Shown here one piece after another: positions 34,185 through 43,166 of a stretch of DNA of 64,000 nucleotides. The translations under genes and the position numbers were made by a program. This DNA is from Sediminibacterium sp. TEGAF015. Its GTDB lineage: Bacteria > Bacteroidota > Bacteroidia > Chitinophagales > Chitinophagaceae. The stretch's first letter is position 1. The number at the start of each line of letters is the position of its first letter. Below the pieces are notes generated by a model. It made no database searches. It saw nothing but the letters and a program-made list of their open reading frames with translations, and was not told where the DNA came from. The DNA lies in the NCBI RefSeq assembly GCF_025997995.1, contig NZ_AP026683.1, forward strand, positions 1,116,501 to 1,180,500, written 5' to 3'.

Positions 34185-35435
34185 TTAAGCAAATCGGTCA
34201 GGACTGAAGGGACTTATATCCATACTTGGGGAATTCCCATTAATAATTTCGCTAACGAGCTTTCCGGTGCCTGCACCCAAACTCAATCCAATCATGGAAT
34301 GTCCGGTTGCAAGTGTTAGATTTATCCATCTGCGGGTTCTTCCGATATAAGGAAGACCGTCTGCTGAGCAAGGTCTGTAACCGTACCAGATTTGCTCTTC
34401 AGCTGGCATTTCTATTTTAAAATCGGTGTAAACAGATTGGACAGCAGAAAGAATTCCTTTTACACGATTCATTCTTGGTGGTGTATTGGTTGAAGTAATT
34501 TCCATTGTTCCACCAAATCTGATTTTATTGCCATCCATTGGCGTTAATGCTACTCTGCCTTCTACCAATACACTGGGATGATTAATGCTGTATGGCGAAT
34601 TTTCCAGCGTAACTGAATAGCCTCTGCCGGGCATTAACAAAAGGTTCATATTCATCTTTTTCGCCAGCTCTCTACTCCAGGAACCGGAAGCCAGTACAAC
34701 TTCATCAGTTGCATATGCTGCTTTTTCCGTTTTTACGCTGATGATTTTATTACCTGCTGTTTCAAAGTCTGTTACTGCTTCATTTTTAATCAGGCGGACT
34801 CCTTTTAAATGAAGCAGGTTTAACAGTTGTTGCATTAATTGATTGGGATATAAATGCGCATCACATTTGAAATACAAAGCGCCCAAAGCATCCAGCGGGG
34901 TATGTGATTCCAGTTCCTGCAACTGCTTACTATCCAGCATAACAGTATCCGTTAAACCCAGCGCCTGTGCTTTATTACAAAGTACTGCACATTTCTCTTT
35001 TCCTTTTTCTGTCTTGAATATTTCCAACAAACCTTTTTGCTCATACGCAAAAGAAAAATCAGGTAACCGATCCCATTGTTCATACCAGTACTTGCTAAGC
35101 AATGCAATATCCCTCAAAGGAGCAGCCGCTGCCTCCACTTGTTTTTCGTTGGCCATTTGCATAAACTTCCAGCCCCATTGAATCAGTGACCAATCTGCTC
35201 TTGGCTGCACATAAAATGGACTCTCCGGATTCCACATCCATTTTAAACCTTGCTGAACAATACCCGGTGTAGCCAGTGGCACAAAATGGCTGGGACATAC
35301 ATATCCTGCATTACCATAAGAACAATTATTCTGCATATCTGTCCGGTCAATAACGGTGACTTCATGACCCGCTTCACTTAAAAACCATGCACTGCTCAAT
35401 CCAATAATTCCACCTCCGATTATCGCTACTTTCAT
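34185..35435 (-). CDS. DadA-like FAD-dependent amino-acid oxidoreductase
   Basis: A 416-residue DAO-fold flavoprotein. The N-terminal dinucleotide motif is VAIIGGGIIGLSSAWFLSEAGHEVTVID. The C-terminal part has GYRPCSADGLPYIGRTRRWINLTLATGHSMIGLSLGAGTGKLV, typical of D-amino-acid dehydrogenases and 4-hydroxyproline epimerase-linked oxidases. Substrate is not determined; D-amino acids (DadA) or D-hydroxyproline are the main options. No epimerase or racemase gene lies next to it. Confidence 0.85.
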   Translation of the reverse strand: MKVAIIGGGIIGLSSAWFLSEAGHEVTVIDRTDMQNNCSYGNAGYVCPSHFVPLATPGIVQQGLKWMWNPESPFYVQPRADWSLIQWGWKFMQMANEKQVEAAAAPLRDIALLSKYWYEQWDRLPDFSFAYEQKGLLEIFKTEKGKEKCAVLCNKAQALGLTDTVMLDSKQLQELESHTPLDALGALYFKCDAHLYPNQLMQQLLNLLHLKGVRLIKNEAVTDFETAGNKIISVKTEKAAYATDEVVLASGSWSRELAKKMNMNLLLMPGRGYSVTLENSPYSINHPSVLVEGRVALTPMDGNKIRFGGTMEITSTNTPPRMNRVKGILSAVQSVYTDFKIEMPAEEQIWYGYRPCSADGLPYIGRTRRWINLTLATGHSMIGLSLGAGTGKLVSEIINGNSPSMDISPFSPDRFA

Positions 35436-35447
35436 TTAACTTGAGTA

Positions 35448-35455
35448 TAATTTTG
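35448..35455 (+). promoter_or_regulatory. Promoter -7 element of the sterol desaturase-family gene
   Basis: TAATTTTG fits TAnnTTTG and ends 11 nt before the ATG at 35467, in the short divergent gap with the DadA-like gene. Confidence 0.45.
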
Positions 35456-35466
35456 AGACAATTATT

Positions 35467-36726
35467 ATGGAAACTTACGGAAAAATATTGCTCATTGCTA
35501 TGCCAGCATTTTTAGTGTTAATTCTATTGGAAAAATGGTGGGGAATTCATAAAGGGAATGACACCATCCGCACTATGGATATGGTATCAAGTTTAACTTC
35601 AGGCATCACCAATTCTACTAAAGACGTACTTGGATTAAGCATTGCAGTACTTAGCTATAATTGGATGGTTTCCCATTGGGCCATTATTCATATTGAATCG
35701 TCGGTATGGCTCTATATCATCGCTTTTTTTGCGCTGGATTTAACAGGTTACCTAGTGCATAGAATAGATCATGAGTTCAACTTTTTCTGGAATGCTCATA
35801 TCATTCATCATAGCAGCGAAGACTTTAATCTGGCTTGTGCACTACGGCAAAGTATTTCAACATTTGTAAGATTGTTCACCATCTTTCTTTTACCTGCAGC
35901 ATTATTAGGAGTACCCACACAGATAATTGCAGTGGTTGCCCCCTTGCATTTATTTGCTCAGTTCTGGTACCATACGCAACATATTGACCGCATGGGCTGG
36001 CTGGAAAAAATAATTGTAACGCCCTCTCATCACAGGGTACATCATGCCATTAATCCGGAATACCTGGATAAAAACTATGGACAGATTTTTATTTTCTGGG
36101 ACAAATGGTTTGGCACATTTCAGGAAGAGTTACCGAATGTTAAACCTGTATACGGCATTACCCGACCAGTTAGAACATGGAACCCAATCAAGATCAATTT
36201 TATGCACTTATGGTTGCTCATAAAAGATGCCTGGCATGCACGTAACTGGTCTGATAAATTAAAAATCTGGTTTATGCCAACCGGATGGAGACCTGCTGAT
36301 GTTGCCGATAAATATCCGATATATAAAATTGAAGACCCTTATCATTTTGAAAAATACGATACCAGTGCTGGTAAATCCTTTACCATTTGGGTATGGGCGC
36401 AATTGGCTATCCTGTTGTTAATAATCAGCTATTTATTTGGAAACCTTGCCCAAATTGGCAGTCCCGGCATTTTTTATTACGGGTTGTTCATCTATGTTTT
36501 CGTGTATGCATTTACCGAATTGATGGATGGTAATCCCTATGCATGGGCCTGGGAGTTACTGAAATTTTTAATTGGGGGATGGTTAATATGGAATACCAAT
36601 GGCTGGTTCGGCATTGAGCAACTTCACCCTGTATTGCCCTATATTATTGGTTTTTATTTTACAGTTTCTTTGCTTCTCAGCATTTACTTCAGGAAAGATA
36701 GTCACCGGGTTCCGGTTACAGCATAA
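35467..36726 (+). CDS. Sterol desaturase / fatty acid hydroxylase family membrane protein
   Basis: A 419-residue integral membrane diiron oxygenase. The eight-histidine pattern is seen in HRIDHEFNFFWNAHIIHHSSEDFN and, later, SHHRVHHAINPEYLDKNYGQIFIFWD. An N-terminal pair of hydrophobic segments and a C-terminal cluster of three to four more transmembrane helices (after about residue 310) extend the core. Family members hydroxylate lipids or sterol-like substrates; in Bacteroidota they may act on ether or sphingolipids. The substrate is unknown. Confidence 0.87.
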   Translation: METYGKILLIAMPAFLVLILLEKWWGIHKGNDTIRTMDMVSSLTSGITNSTKDVLGLSIAVLSYNWMVSHWAIIHIESSVWLYIIAFFALDLTGYLVHRIDHEFNFFWNAHIIHHSSEDFNLACALRQSISTFVRLFTIFLLPAALLGVPTQIIAVVAPLHLFAQFWYHTQHIDRMGWLEKIIVTPSHHRVHHAINPEYLDKNYGQIFIFWDKWFGTFQEELPNVKPVYGITRPVRTWNPIKINFMHLWLLIKDAWHARNWSDKLKIWFMPTGWRPADVADKYPIYKIEDPYHFEKYDTSAGKSFTIWVWAQLAILLLIISYLFGNLAQIGSPGIFYYGLFIYVFVYAFTELMDGNPYAWAWELLKFLIGGWLIWNTNGWFGIEQLHPVLPYIIGFYFTVSLLLSIYFRKDSHRVPVTA

Positions 36727-36728
36727 TG

Positions 36729-37208
36729 CTATTGCATATCATTGGCGGTAAAACTCAGGGGCAACAAAGATGAAGCGTCTTCAATTACATAAATAGCCCC
36801 TTCCTGACCACTTAAAATCAACCGTATGGGTTGTTGTTGACGCAAAGTTTGCTCCAGTAAACTTTGTCTGCAAATACCACATGGGCTAACAGGATTATTG
36901 CTTTTCCCATTTTCGTTATAATAGCTAATGGCAATTGTTTTGATTGCTTTATTTCTGTGAAAGGAAGAAATGGCGGATAATAATACGCGCTCGGCACAAA
37001 TACCTACAGGATAACTGGCATTCTCCTGATTGGTTCCTTCAACCCTGCTGCCATCATCCAAAACTGCAATAGCCCCCACATTAAAATGAGAGTATGGCGC
37101 ATAAGCATGAGCAGTGAGTGCCCTGGCCTGAAGTAAGAGGGATGCGTCTTCCGAAGAAAGGGCAGCTGCATTTTCAAAAACCTGATACTGAAATGGTATT
37201 TCTTTCAT
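36729..37208 (-). CDS. cdd: Cytidine deaminase
   Basis: A 159-residue zinc enzyme converting cytidine and deoxycytidine to uridines. The active site is clear: PVGICAERVLL (first Cys and the proton-shuttle Glu) and SPCGICRQ (two more Cys ligands). AYAPYSHFNVGAIAVLDDG is the usual N-terminal element. Length is slightly above the tetrameric form (about 130-140). Convergent with the desaturase gene and 5 nt downstream of lepB on the same strand. Confidence 0.93.
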   Translation of the reverse strand: MKEIPFQYQVFENAAALSSEDASLLLQARALTAHAYAPYSHFNVGAIAVLDDGSRVEGTNQENASYPVGICAERVLLSAISSFHRNKAIKTIAISYYNENGKSNNPVSPCGICRQSLLEQTLRQQQPIRLILSGQEGAIYVIEDASSLLPLSFTANDMQ

Positions 37209-37213
37209 GAAAG

Positions 37214-38722
37214 CTATTCAATGACTTTAAAAATCCTGTTCCATCTGGGCCCTTTGTTCCAACTGAACCAAATGAGAGAAGCTTTGCCAACAATATGGGT
37301 TTCGGGTACAAACCCCCAGAAACGGCTATCCTGACTTCTATGTCTGTTGTCCCCCATCATCCAGTAATAATTGTACTTAGGAATATATTGATTGGTTGCC
37401 CGTCCATTAATAATGAATTGGCCGTTTTTCTCTTCCAGTGTATTCTGTTCGTATACAGTAATTAATCTGCGATACAAGGCAATATTATTGGGAGACAAAA
37501 CGATGGCTTTCCCCTTTTGCGGGATGGTTAATGGACCATAATTGTCAAGCGTCCACGGAAAATTGGCTTCGTCATTTGGGAAAAACAGACCAACATTGGT
37601 GTCTACGTATTTTATAACTGAAACCACTCCCGGATATTTTTTTACTTTTTCTGCTTCAGTTGCAGTCATATTGAATATATAGGTTTTACTATCCGGACCC
37701 GGAGAAAAATTTCCATTGTTGTTCTCCAGATCAATCCCAATTTCGTCTTGAAGAAATTCATCAGAAAACCCAGCGCCGGAAGTTGTTACAATATAATCGG
37801 TTTGAGCTCCTTCAGGATTATCTGCTGGCTTCCCGTTAACAAATAAATCTGCATTTTTGATTTCCAATATATCTCCGGGCATCGCTACACATCTTTTAAT
37901 ATAGTTGTCGGTTTTGTCCATTGGATGAACCAGAATGGGATATTCCGCCAACAATGCCTCTCTATTGCCTTTAAACTGACTACTTCTTAATACTTCATAA
38001 TACGTAACCTTACTTCCGAATTCAGGCAAGTTGATGATGGTGTCTCCCGCAGGGAAATTAAACACAACCGCATCATTTCTTTTAATGGCGCTGGTTGCCG
38101 GCAAACGCTTGTATGGAAGCTGTACTTCCTTAATATAAGAAGGTGTTGTAAGACTGAAAGGCATGATATTATGAACAAAGGGAAAGGATAACGGTGTTTG
38201 CGGAATTCTTGGACCGTAACTCATTTTGCTCACAAACAGAAAGTCGTTCACCAATAAACTCTTTTCCATACTCTCTGTTGGAATTACATATGCTTCAAAA
38301 ACAAAGGTTCGGATAATGGTAGCAGCCACTACCGCAAACACTCCGGCATCAATCCACTCCCTAGATGCTGGCTTGTGATAATGTTGTAAAGCAGCTGGTC
38401 CATACCATTTTTCTTTTTCTGAAAATCCCAGATAGGGAAAATAGATAAATGGGAAAAATACAACTGCCGCATGTGCAGGCACTGATACTCTTTTAAAGTT
38501 CATCACAAAAATGATGGTAATCCAAATGGTAATAAACTGACCTGCTATTGGAATTAATTGTAACCAAAACCAGAATCGCTTAATATGGGCAACTCGTACT
38601 ATTTCCCAAGTGTTGTAGAATGGAACAAGTGCTTTCCAGGGTGTAATTCCTGCTTTTTTGAACATACCGTACATTCCTGCATGCCATCCAATCAATCCAA
38701 CTAAAAAAATCGCAATACCCAT
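37214..38722 (-). CDS. lepB: Signal peptidase I, long Bacteroidota form
   Basis: A 502-residue S26 peptidase with two or three N-terminal hydrophobic segments (about 1-20, 52-75, 84-100) and another before the active site (about 122-142). Catalytic Ser151 is in YVIPTESMEKSLL, and the general-base Lys is in YIKRCVAMPGD (about 275). The final box is GDNRHRSQDSRFWGFVPE. The protein is about twice the usual length because of a long insertion between boxes (about 190-260 and 290-420). It removes signal peptides at the inner membrane. Confidence 0.94.
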   Translation of the reverse strand: MGIAIFLVGLIGWHAGMYGMFKKAGITPWKALVPFYNTWEIVRVAHIKRFWFWLQLIPIAGQFITIWITIIFVMNFKRVSVPAHAAVVFFPFIYFPYLGFSEKEKWYGPAALQHYHKPASREWIDAGVFAVVAATIIRTFVFEAYVIPTESMEKSLLVNDFLFVSKMSYGPRIPQTPLSFPFVHNIMPFSLTTPSYIKEVQLPYKRLPATSAIKRNDAVVFNFPAGDTIINLPEFGSKVTYYEVLRSSQFKGNREALLAEYPILVHPMDKTDNYIKRCVAMPGDILEIKNADLFVNGKPADNPEGAQTDYIVTTSGAGFSDEFLQDEIGIDLENNNGNFSPGPDSKTYIFNMTATEAEKVKKYPGVVSVIKYVDTNVGLFFPNDEANFPWTLDNYGPLTIPQKGKAIVLSPNNIALYRRLITVYEQNTLEEKNGQFIINGRATNQYIPKYNYYWMMGDNRHRSQDSRFWGFVPETHIVGKASLIWFSWNKGPRWNRIFKVIE

Positions 38723-38755
38723 ATAGTGTTTTTATTATAAACAAATGTATCCAAT

Positions 38756-39907
38756 TCAAATATAACTTTTAACATCGGTTGCCTGTATCTCTTTACCGGA
38801 CAAAATAATTAACCTTTCCACTACATTTCGCAATTCACGTATATTACCAGTCCAGTTATGCTTTTTAAGCAAGTCAAGGGCTCCGGAAGCAATTACTTTG
38901 GGAGCCTGTCCGTACTCACTCGCAATTTCTTCTAAAAAATGCTGTACCAATAAAGGAATATCATCTCTTCTTTCATTCAAAGAAGGTACATGAATTAAAA
39001 TAACACCAAGACGGTGATATAAATCGAGTCTGAAGTTTTTGGCTTCTACTTCTTTCATTAAATCTTTGTTGGTTGCAGCCACTACCCTTACGTCCACCGA
39101 AATTTCTTTATCTCCTCCCACTCTGGTAATTTTACCTTCCTGCAAAGCACGCAGCACTTTTGCCTGTGCGCTTAAACTCATATCGCCTATTTCATCTAGA
39201 AACAAAGTGCCACCGTGCGCCTGCTCAAATTTGCCGATGCGTTGTTTCACTGCAGATGTAAAAGATCCTTTTTCATGACCGAACAATTCGCTTTCAATCA
39301 ATTCTGATGGAATGGCAGCACAGTTTACTTCTACCAATGGCCCCTGAGAACGGTTACTCTTCTCATGCAGCCATTTGGCAACTAGTTCCTTGCCACTTCC
39401 GTTTTCTCCGGTTACCAATACCCTTGCATCCGTTGCTGCTACTTTATCAATAGTGTCCTTAATTTTGATAACAGGAGCAGAAATCCCTATAATTTCCTGA
39501 ATACGAGAAACTTTTTTACGCAACACTTTTGTCTCTTTTACCAGGGAGTTTTTATCCATGGCATTGCGAATGGTAATTAGTAAACGGTTCAGATCCGGAG
39601 GCTTGGAAATAAAATCAAAAGCCCCCTTTTTAACTGCATCAACGGCAGTTTCAATATTCCCATGCCCACTAATCATAATCACAGGAACATCAGGATTGAT
39701 CTCTTTTGCTTTTTGCAGAAACTCAATCCCGTCTATTTTCGGCATTTTAATATCACACAAAACCAGATCAAAACTGCCGGCTGAAAACTGAGTTAATCCA
39801 GCTTCTCCATCACTTGCTTCAGCTGTTGTATACCCTTCGTTATTCAAAATATCTTTCAGCACATTTCGGATTGCTCTTTCATCATCTATAATTAAAATAG
39901 AAGCCAT
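38756..39907 (-). CDS. Sigma-54-type AAA+ response regulator without a DNA-binding domain
   Basis: A 383-residue NtrC-family protein. The receiver domain (1-120) has the phospho-acceptor Asp52 (LCDIKMP) and Lys102. The AAA+ domain (about 138-365) has Walker A TGENGSGKE (166-174), Walker B TLFLDEIGDM (234-243) and an arginine-finger region. The sigma-54 contact loop reads GSFTSA (214-219) instead of GAFTGA. The protein ends just after the AAA+ domain (TDVKSYI), with no Fis-type helix-turn-helix. A partner histidine kinase is not encoded nearby. Such short forms occur in Bacteroidota. Confidence 0.9.
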   Translation of the reverse strand: MASILIIDDERAIRNVLKDILNNEGYTTAEASDGEAGLTQFSAGSFDLVLCDIKMPKIDGIEFLQKAKEINPDVPVIMISGHGNIETAVDAVKKGAFDFISKPPDLNRLLITIRNAMDKNSLVKETKVLRKKVSRIQEIIGISAPVIKIKDTIDKVAATDARVLVTGENGSGKELVAKWLHEKSNRSQGPLVEVNCAAIPSELIESELFGHEKGSFTSAVKQRIGKFEQAHGGTLFLDEIGDMSLSAQAKVLRALQEGKITRVGGDKEISVDVRVVAATNKDLMKEVEAKNFRLDLYHRLGVILIHVPSLNERRDDIPLLVQHFLEEIASEYGQAPKVIASGALDLLKKHNWTGNIRELRNVVERLIILSGKEIQATDVKSYI

Positions 39908-39932
39908 ATTATTGGTTTATTTACGAAGTTAA

Positions 39933-42005
39933 TCATTGAAAACTGATTCTGCATCCGGCATAAAAGTTACGTCCAGCTGCAGTATTAAAATACCGATTCC
40001 CCAAGGCATTAATATCATTCCCCAGACTATATACCTGATTCAGTAAATTGTCAATACCTGCAAAAATTTGGATACCTGTATTCCTTTTCTGAAATTGTTG
40101 ACTAATCTTAATCTGCACCAACTGATAGGGATCTGCGTAAACAGTAGCGGCATCATTTAAAGAAATTTTTCCTGTGAAATTGGCATTTCCCTGAAAAGAC
40201 AATCCTGATTTTGTTTTTACATCAATTCCTGTTACCCAAATGCTTGCAGGCACTCCAGTTAAGGGATTATTATTTAGTTGCAATGAGCCTTGCTGAAAGT
40301 TGCTGAAGCGATAAGGCTGATAACTGTATGAACCCATGAATTCCAGATTGAAAGAATTTCCCTTTAGCATCCGAAAAGGAAGATACCTAAGATGTAATTC
40401 TGCACCGTTTTGTTTGGTTGAACCTGCATTTACAAAATACTCATTCCCTCCTGCATCTGCTCTTCGCACAATGGCATCCTTTAGGTTAAAGCGATAATAG
40501 GATACATCAAAAACAATCTTATCATCATACAGAGAACCTTTCATTCCACCTTCCCAATTCCAGCCTTGTTCGGCATTCAGTAAAGGATAAAACTGGCCGT
40601 CAGATGGTCTGATTTCTGCAAGTGTTGGGGCAGAAAATCCTCTTGACACTACCCCATAAATATTTAGTTGAGGTAGTAATGCATAGTTAAAGGAAAATCG
40701 TGGACTTACAGGTGATGCTATTTTTCTGTAATTAAATGGAGCGACTGGTCTTAGCATCGACTTAAAAAGGAAGTCCTGCTGACTGATACTTATTCCTCCT
40801 TGCATTATCAGCCTCTGTAAAGGCTTCCATTTTATCTGCGTAAAAATAAAACCCTGTTGACTGTATATTTTGTCATCTGCAAAAAGATTGGCTGGAACCC
40901 CTTTGTTATTTGCATAGTTTTTAATGCCTGCCTCATTGGCCATATACTCAACACCTGTTACCCATTGGAAAATTTCAGGATTTCCCGAAGGGGTTACTAC
41001 CCACTGCAGGCCCGTCATCAGATTTATTTCTCTCCTTTTTTCATAATTGGTAATAAAAGGATTTTCAAAATCTGTTTTTGAATACCCAATAAATGTATTT
41101 ACGGAATGGAATTGATTAATCTGAAATTGATCTTGTAAACCAATCCACACTGTTTTATTGCGAATAGAAGCATTCTGCTCAATAGCTCCCGGCAAAGTGG
41201 GAGTAGCCTGTCTTGACAATCTGGGATTGATTAACACCTGCGCAGCGGTAATGCCACCGGGGGTCTGATAAAACAAATCCGTGTACAATAAGCCAGTTTT
41301 AATTTGATGTTTTTTTATTTGAATTGTATTCTGCCAGAAGATTCCTGACCGGTTTAGTGCAGAATGATCTCTGTAGCCTCCCTGCACCAACCTATGTAAA
41401 TGCAGAGAAGAACTCCATTTTTTGCTATTGTATTGCTGGGCAATCTGTTGCTGGTTGTATCCAAGTGAGCCAGCTGCCATATCAATGCGGGTTTTATATG
41501 CTGGCTTATCAACAAAGGCAGCGCTTTGTTTCAACAGCAAAACACCTCCTGTTCCGGAACCATACATACTAGAGGCTGGCCCCTTTGCAACTTCCATCTG
41601 ATCTATCTGCGTAAGGTCAATTAGGTTTAAATAGGTATTTCCTGTAGCATCTGAAAAGGGCAGCTGATTCCAGTACACTTTAATATTTCTTATCCCAAAT
41701 GGAGAACGCAACAAACTGCCCCTGATTGATAAACGATAGCTCCCGGGTGACCGTTCTTCCATTCTTACTCCAGGTACCCGATTCAATGCTGGTAATACAG
41801 ATGCTGCAGAAAAAGCCTGAATATCTTTTTGTACAATGACAGCAACAGCTGCAGGGGTTTCTTTCCATTTAACCCTGCTGTTGAATACGGAAACAATCAC
41901 CTCTTTCAACGGCTTATCCGATGCAAGGGAAGAGTCCTGTGCCAGAGAGAACTGACAATAGAAAAAAAGAAAACCTGCTACAATTGTTTTATTTAACATC
42001 ATCAT
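39933..42005 (-). CDS. TonB-dependent outer membrane receptor
   Basis: About 690 residues. The signal peptide is MMMLNKTIVAGFLFFYCQFSLAQ (three adjacent ATG codons; the outermost is used). A plug domain (about 40-165) contains VIVSVFNSRVKWKETPAAVAVI, RVPGVRMEERSPGSYRLSIRG and VAKGPASSMYGSGTGGVLLL, followed by a 22-strand-type barrel ending NFYAGCRISFQ. There is no N-terminal CarboxypepD-like extension. It imports a ligand, probably a siderophore or other metal chelate, but nothing in the context identifies it. No TonB box could be assigned with confidence. Confidence 0.9.
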   Translation of the reverse strand: MMMLNKTIVAGFLFFYCQFSLAQDSSLASDKPLKEVIVSVFNSRVKWKETPAAVAVIVQKDIQAFSAASVLPALNRVPGVRMEERSPGSYRLSIRGSLLRSPFGIRNIKVYWNQLPFSDATGNTYLNLIDLTQIDQMEVAKGPASSMYGSGTGGVLLLKQSAAFVDKPAYKTRIDMAAGSLGYNQQQIAQQYNSKKWSSSLHLHRLVQGGYRDHSALNRSGIFWQNTIQIKKHQIKTGLLYTDLFYQTPGGITAAQVLINPRLSRQATPTLPGAIEQNASIRNKTVWIGLQDQFQINQFHSVNTFIGYSKTDFENPFITNYEKRREINLMTGLQWVVTPSGNPEIFQWVTGVEYMANEAGIKNYANNKGVPANLFADDKIYSQQGFIFTQIKWKPLQRLIMQGGISISQQDFLFKSMLRPVAPFNYRKIASPVSPRFSFNYALLPQLNIYGVVSRGFSAPTLAEIRPSDGQFYPLLNAEQGWNWEGGMKGSLYDDKIVFDVSYYRFNLKDAIVRRADAGGNEYFVNAGSTKQNGAELHLRYLPFRMLKGNSFNLEFMGSYSYQPYRFSNFQQGSLQLNNNPLTGVPASIWVTGIDVKTKSGLSFQGNANFTGKISLNDAATVYADPYQLVQIKISQQFQKRNTGIQIFAGIDNLLNQVYSLGNDINALGNRYFNTAAGRNFYAGCRISFQ

Positions 42006-42020
42006 ACAGACAGCTACCAA

Positions 42021-42049
42021 ACAATAAAGCCCGATATTAATCGGGCTCT
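42021..42049 (-). terminator. Terminator downstream of the E1-beta gene
   Basis: Inverted repeat AGCCCGAT (42028-42035) / ATCGGGCT (42040-42047) with an ATTA loop. The minus-strand tail TTTATTGTTT is only moderately T-rich. Confidence 0.6.
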
Positions 42050-42067
42050 ATCTATGCTTATGTTTTT

Positions 42068-43054
42068 TTATTTCTTCATATACATTACTTCTTTTACCAG
42101 TTTAACCGTTCTGGTTACATCTGGCACAGCCAATGCAGTTAAATTAGGCGCATAGTGCATTGGAGCATCCGCACTGGTAATTCTTCTGATAGGTGCATCA
42201 AGATAATCAAATCCTTCTTTTTGAATTCGGTAACTTATTTCTGAAGATACGGAAGCAAATGGCCATTGCTCTTCTACTATTACCAATCTATTGGTCTTTT
42301 TTACGCTTTCCAAAATAGTCATCCAATCTAAAGGCCTAATGGTTCTTAAATCAATTACTTCAGCACTAATGCCTTCTTTTGCCAGCTCATCTGCAGCACC
42401 CAATGCCACTTTCATCATCTTGTTGAAGGATACGATAGTTACGTCTGTACCTTGTCTTTTCACATCTGCTTTTCCCAATGGAATATAATATTCTTCATCA
42501 GGCACTTCAGATTTATCACCATACATTACTTCACTTTCCATGAACATCACAGGATCTTCTTCAAATCGGATTGCCTGCTTTAGTAAGCCCTTTGCATCAT
42601 ACCCATTAGAAGGCGATACTACTTTTAATCCTGGGATATTTGCATAATAACTTTCAAATGCAGTTGAGTGTTGTGCACCCAACTGACCTGCGCTACCATT
42701 AGGTCCTCTGAAAACAATGGGGCATCCAATTTGCCCGCCACTCATTGCCAACATTTTAGATGCAGTATTCAAAATCTGGTCCATTGCCAATACTGCAAAG
42801 TTCCAAGTCATAAATTCAACAATGGGTCTCAAACCATTTTGTGCAGCACCCACACCAACAGCTGCAAATCCAAGCTCAGCAATAGGGGTATCAATTACAC
42901 GCTTATCACCGAATTCAGCCAGCATACCCTGACTTACTTTATATGCCCCGTTATATTGTGCTACTTCTTCACCCATTAAGAATACTCTCTCATCTCTTCT
43001 CATTTCTTCACTCATCGCTTCTCGCAGGGCTTCTCTAAATGCTATTGAACGCAT
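42068..43054 (-). CDS. pdhB: Pyruvate (2-oxoacid) dehydrogenase E1 component, beta subunit
   Basis: A 328-residue transketolase-fold beta subunit. Signatures are MGEEVAQYNGAYKVSQGMLAEFG, ELGFAAVGVGAAQNGLRPIVEFMTWNFA, GGQIGCPIVFRGPNG and VEEQWPFASVSSEISYRIQ. It forms the thiamine diphosphate enzyme with an alpha subunit not seen in this window. The complex's E2 would need lipoylation, linking to lipB. It could be the branched-chain or acetoin form, but PDH is most likely by pattern. A TATTTTTG promoter element lies upstream. Confidence 0.9.
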   Translation of the reverse strand: MRSIAFREALREAMSEEMRRDERVFLMGEEVAQYNGAYKVSQGMLAEFGDKRVIDTPIAELGFAAVGVGAAQNGLRPIVEFMTWNFAVLAMDQILNTASKMLAMSGGQIGCPIVFRGPNGSAGQLGAQHSTAFESYYANIPGLKVVSPSNGYDAKGLLKQAIRFEEDPVMFMESEVMYGDKSEVPDEEYYIPLGKADVKRQGTDVTIVSFNKMMKVALGAADELAKEGISAEVIDLRTIRPLDWMTILESVKKTNRLVIVEEQWPFASVSSEISYRIQKEGFDYLDAPIRRITSADAPMHYAPNLTALAVPDVTRTVKLVKEVMYMKK

Positions 43055-43078
43055 AGTTGGTTTATTTTAAAATGTGCA

Positions 43079-43086
43079 CAAAAATA
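43079..43086 (-). promoter_or_regulatory. Promoter -7 element of the E1-beta gene
   Basis: Minus-strand TATTTTTG fits TAnnTTTG, 24 nt before the ATG at 43054. Confidence 0.45.
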
Positions 43087-43107
43087 GAATTTAAACCTAT
43101 ACAAAAC

Positions 43108-43148
43108 CAAAAAAACCCTCCTGAGTTTTCACCAGGAAGGGTTTTTTA
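43108..43148. terminator. Terminator of the large TonB receptor gene
   Basis: AAACCCTCCTG and CCAGGAAGGGTTT (about 43112-43145) pair with one bulged base and are flanked by A- and T-runs on the two sides. Confidence 0.7.
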
Positions 43149-43166
43149 TCTGTTGTTAAACTTTTA

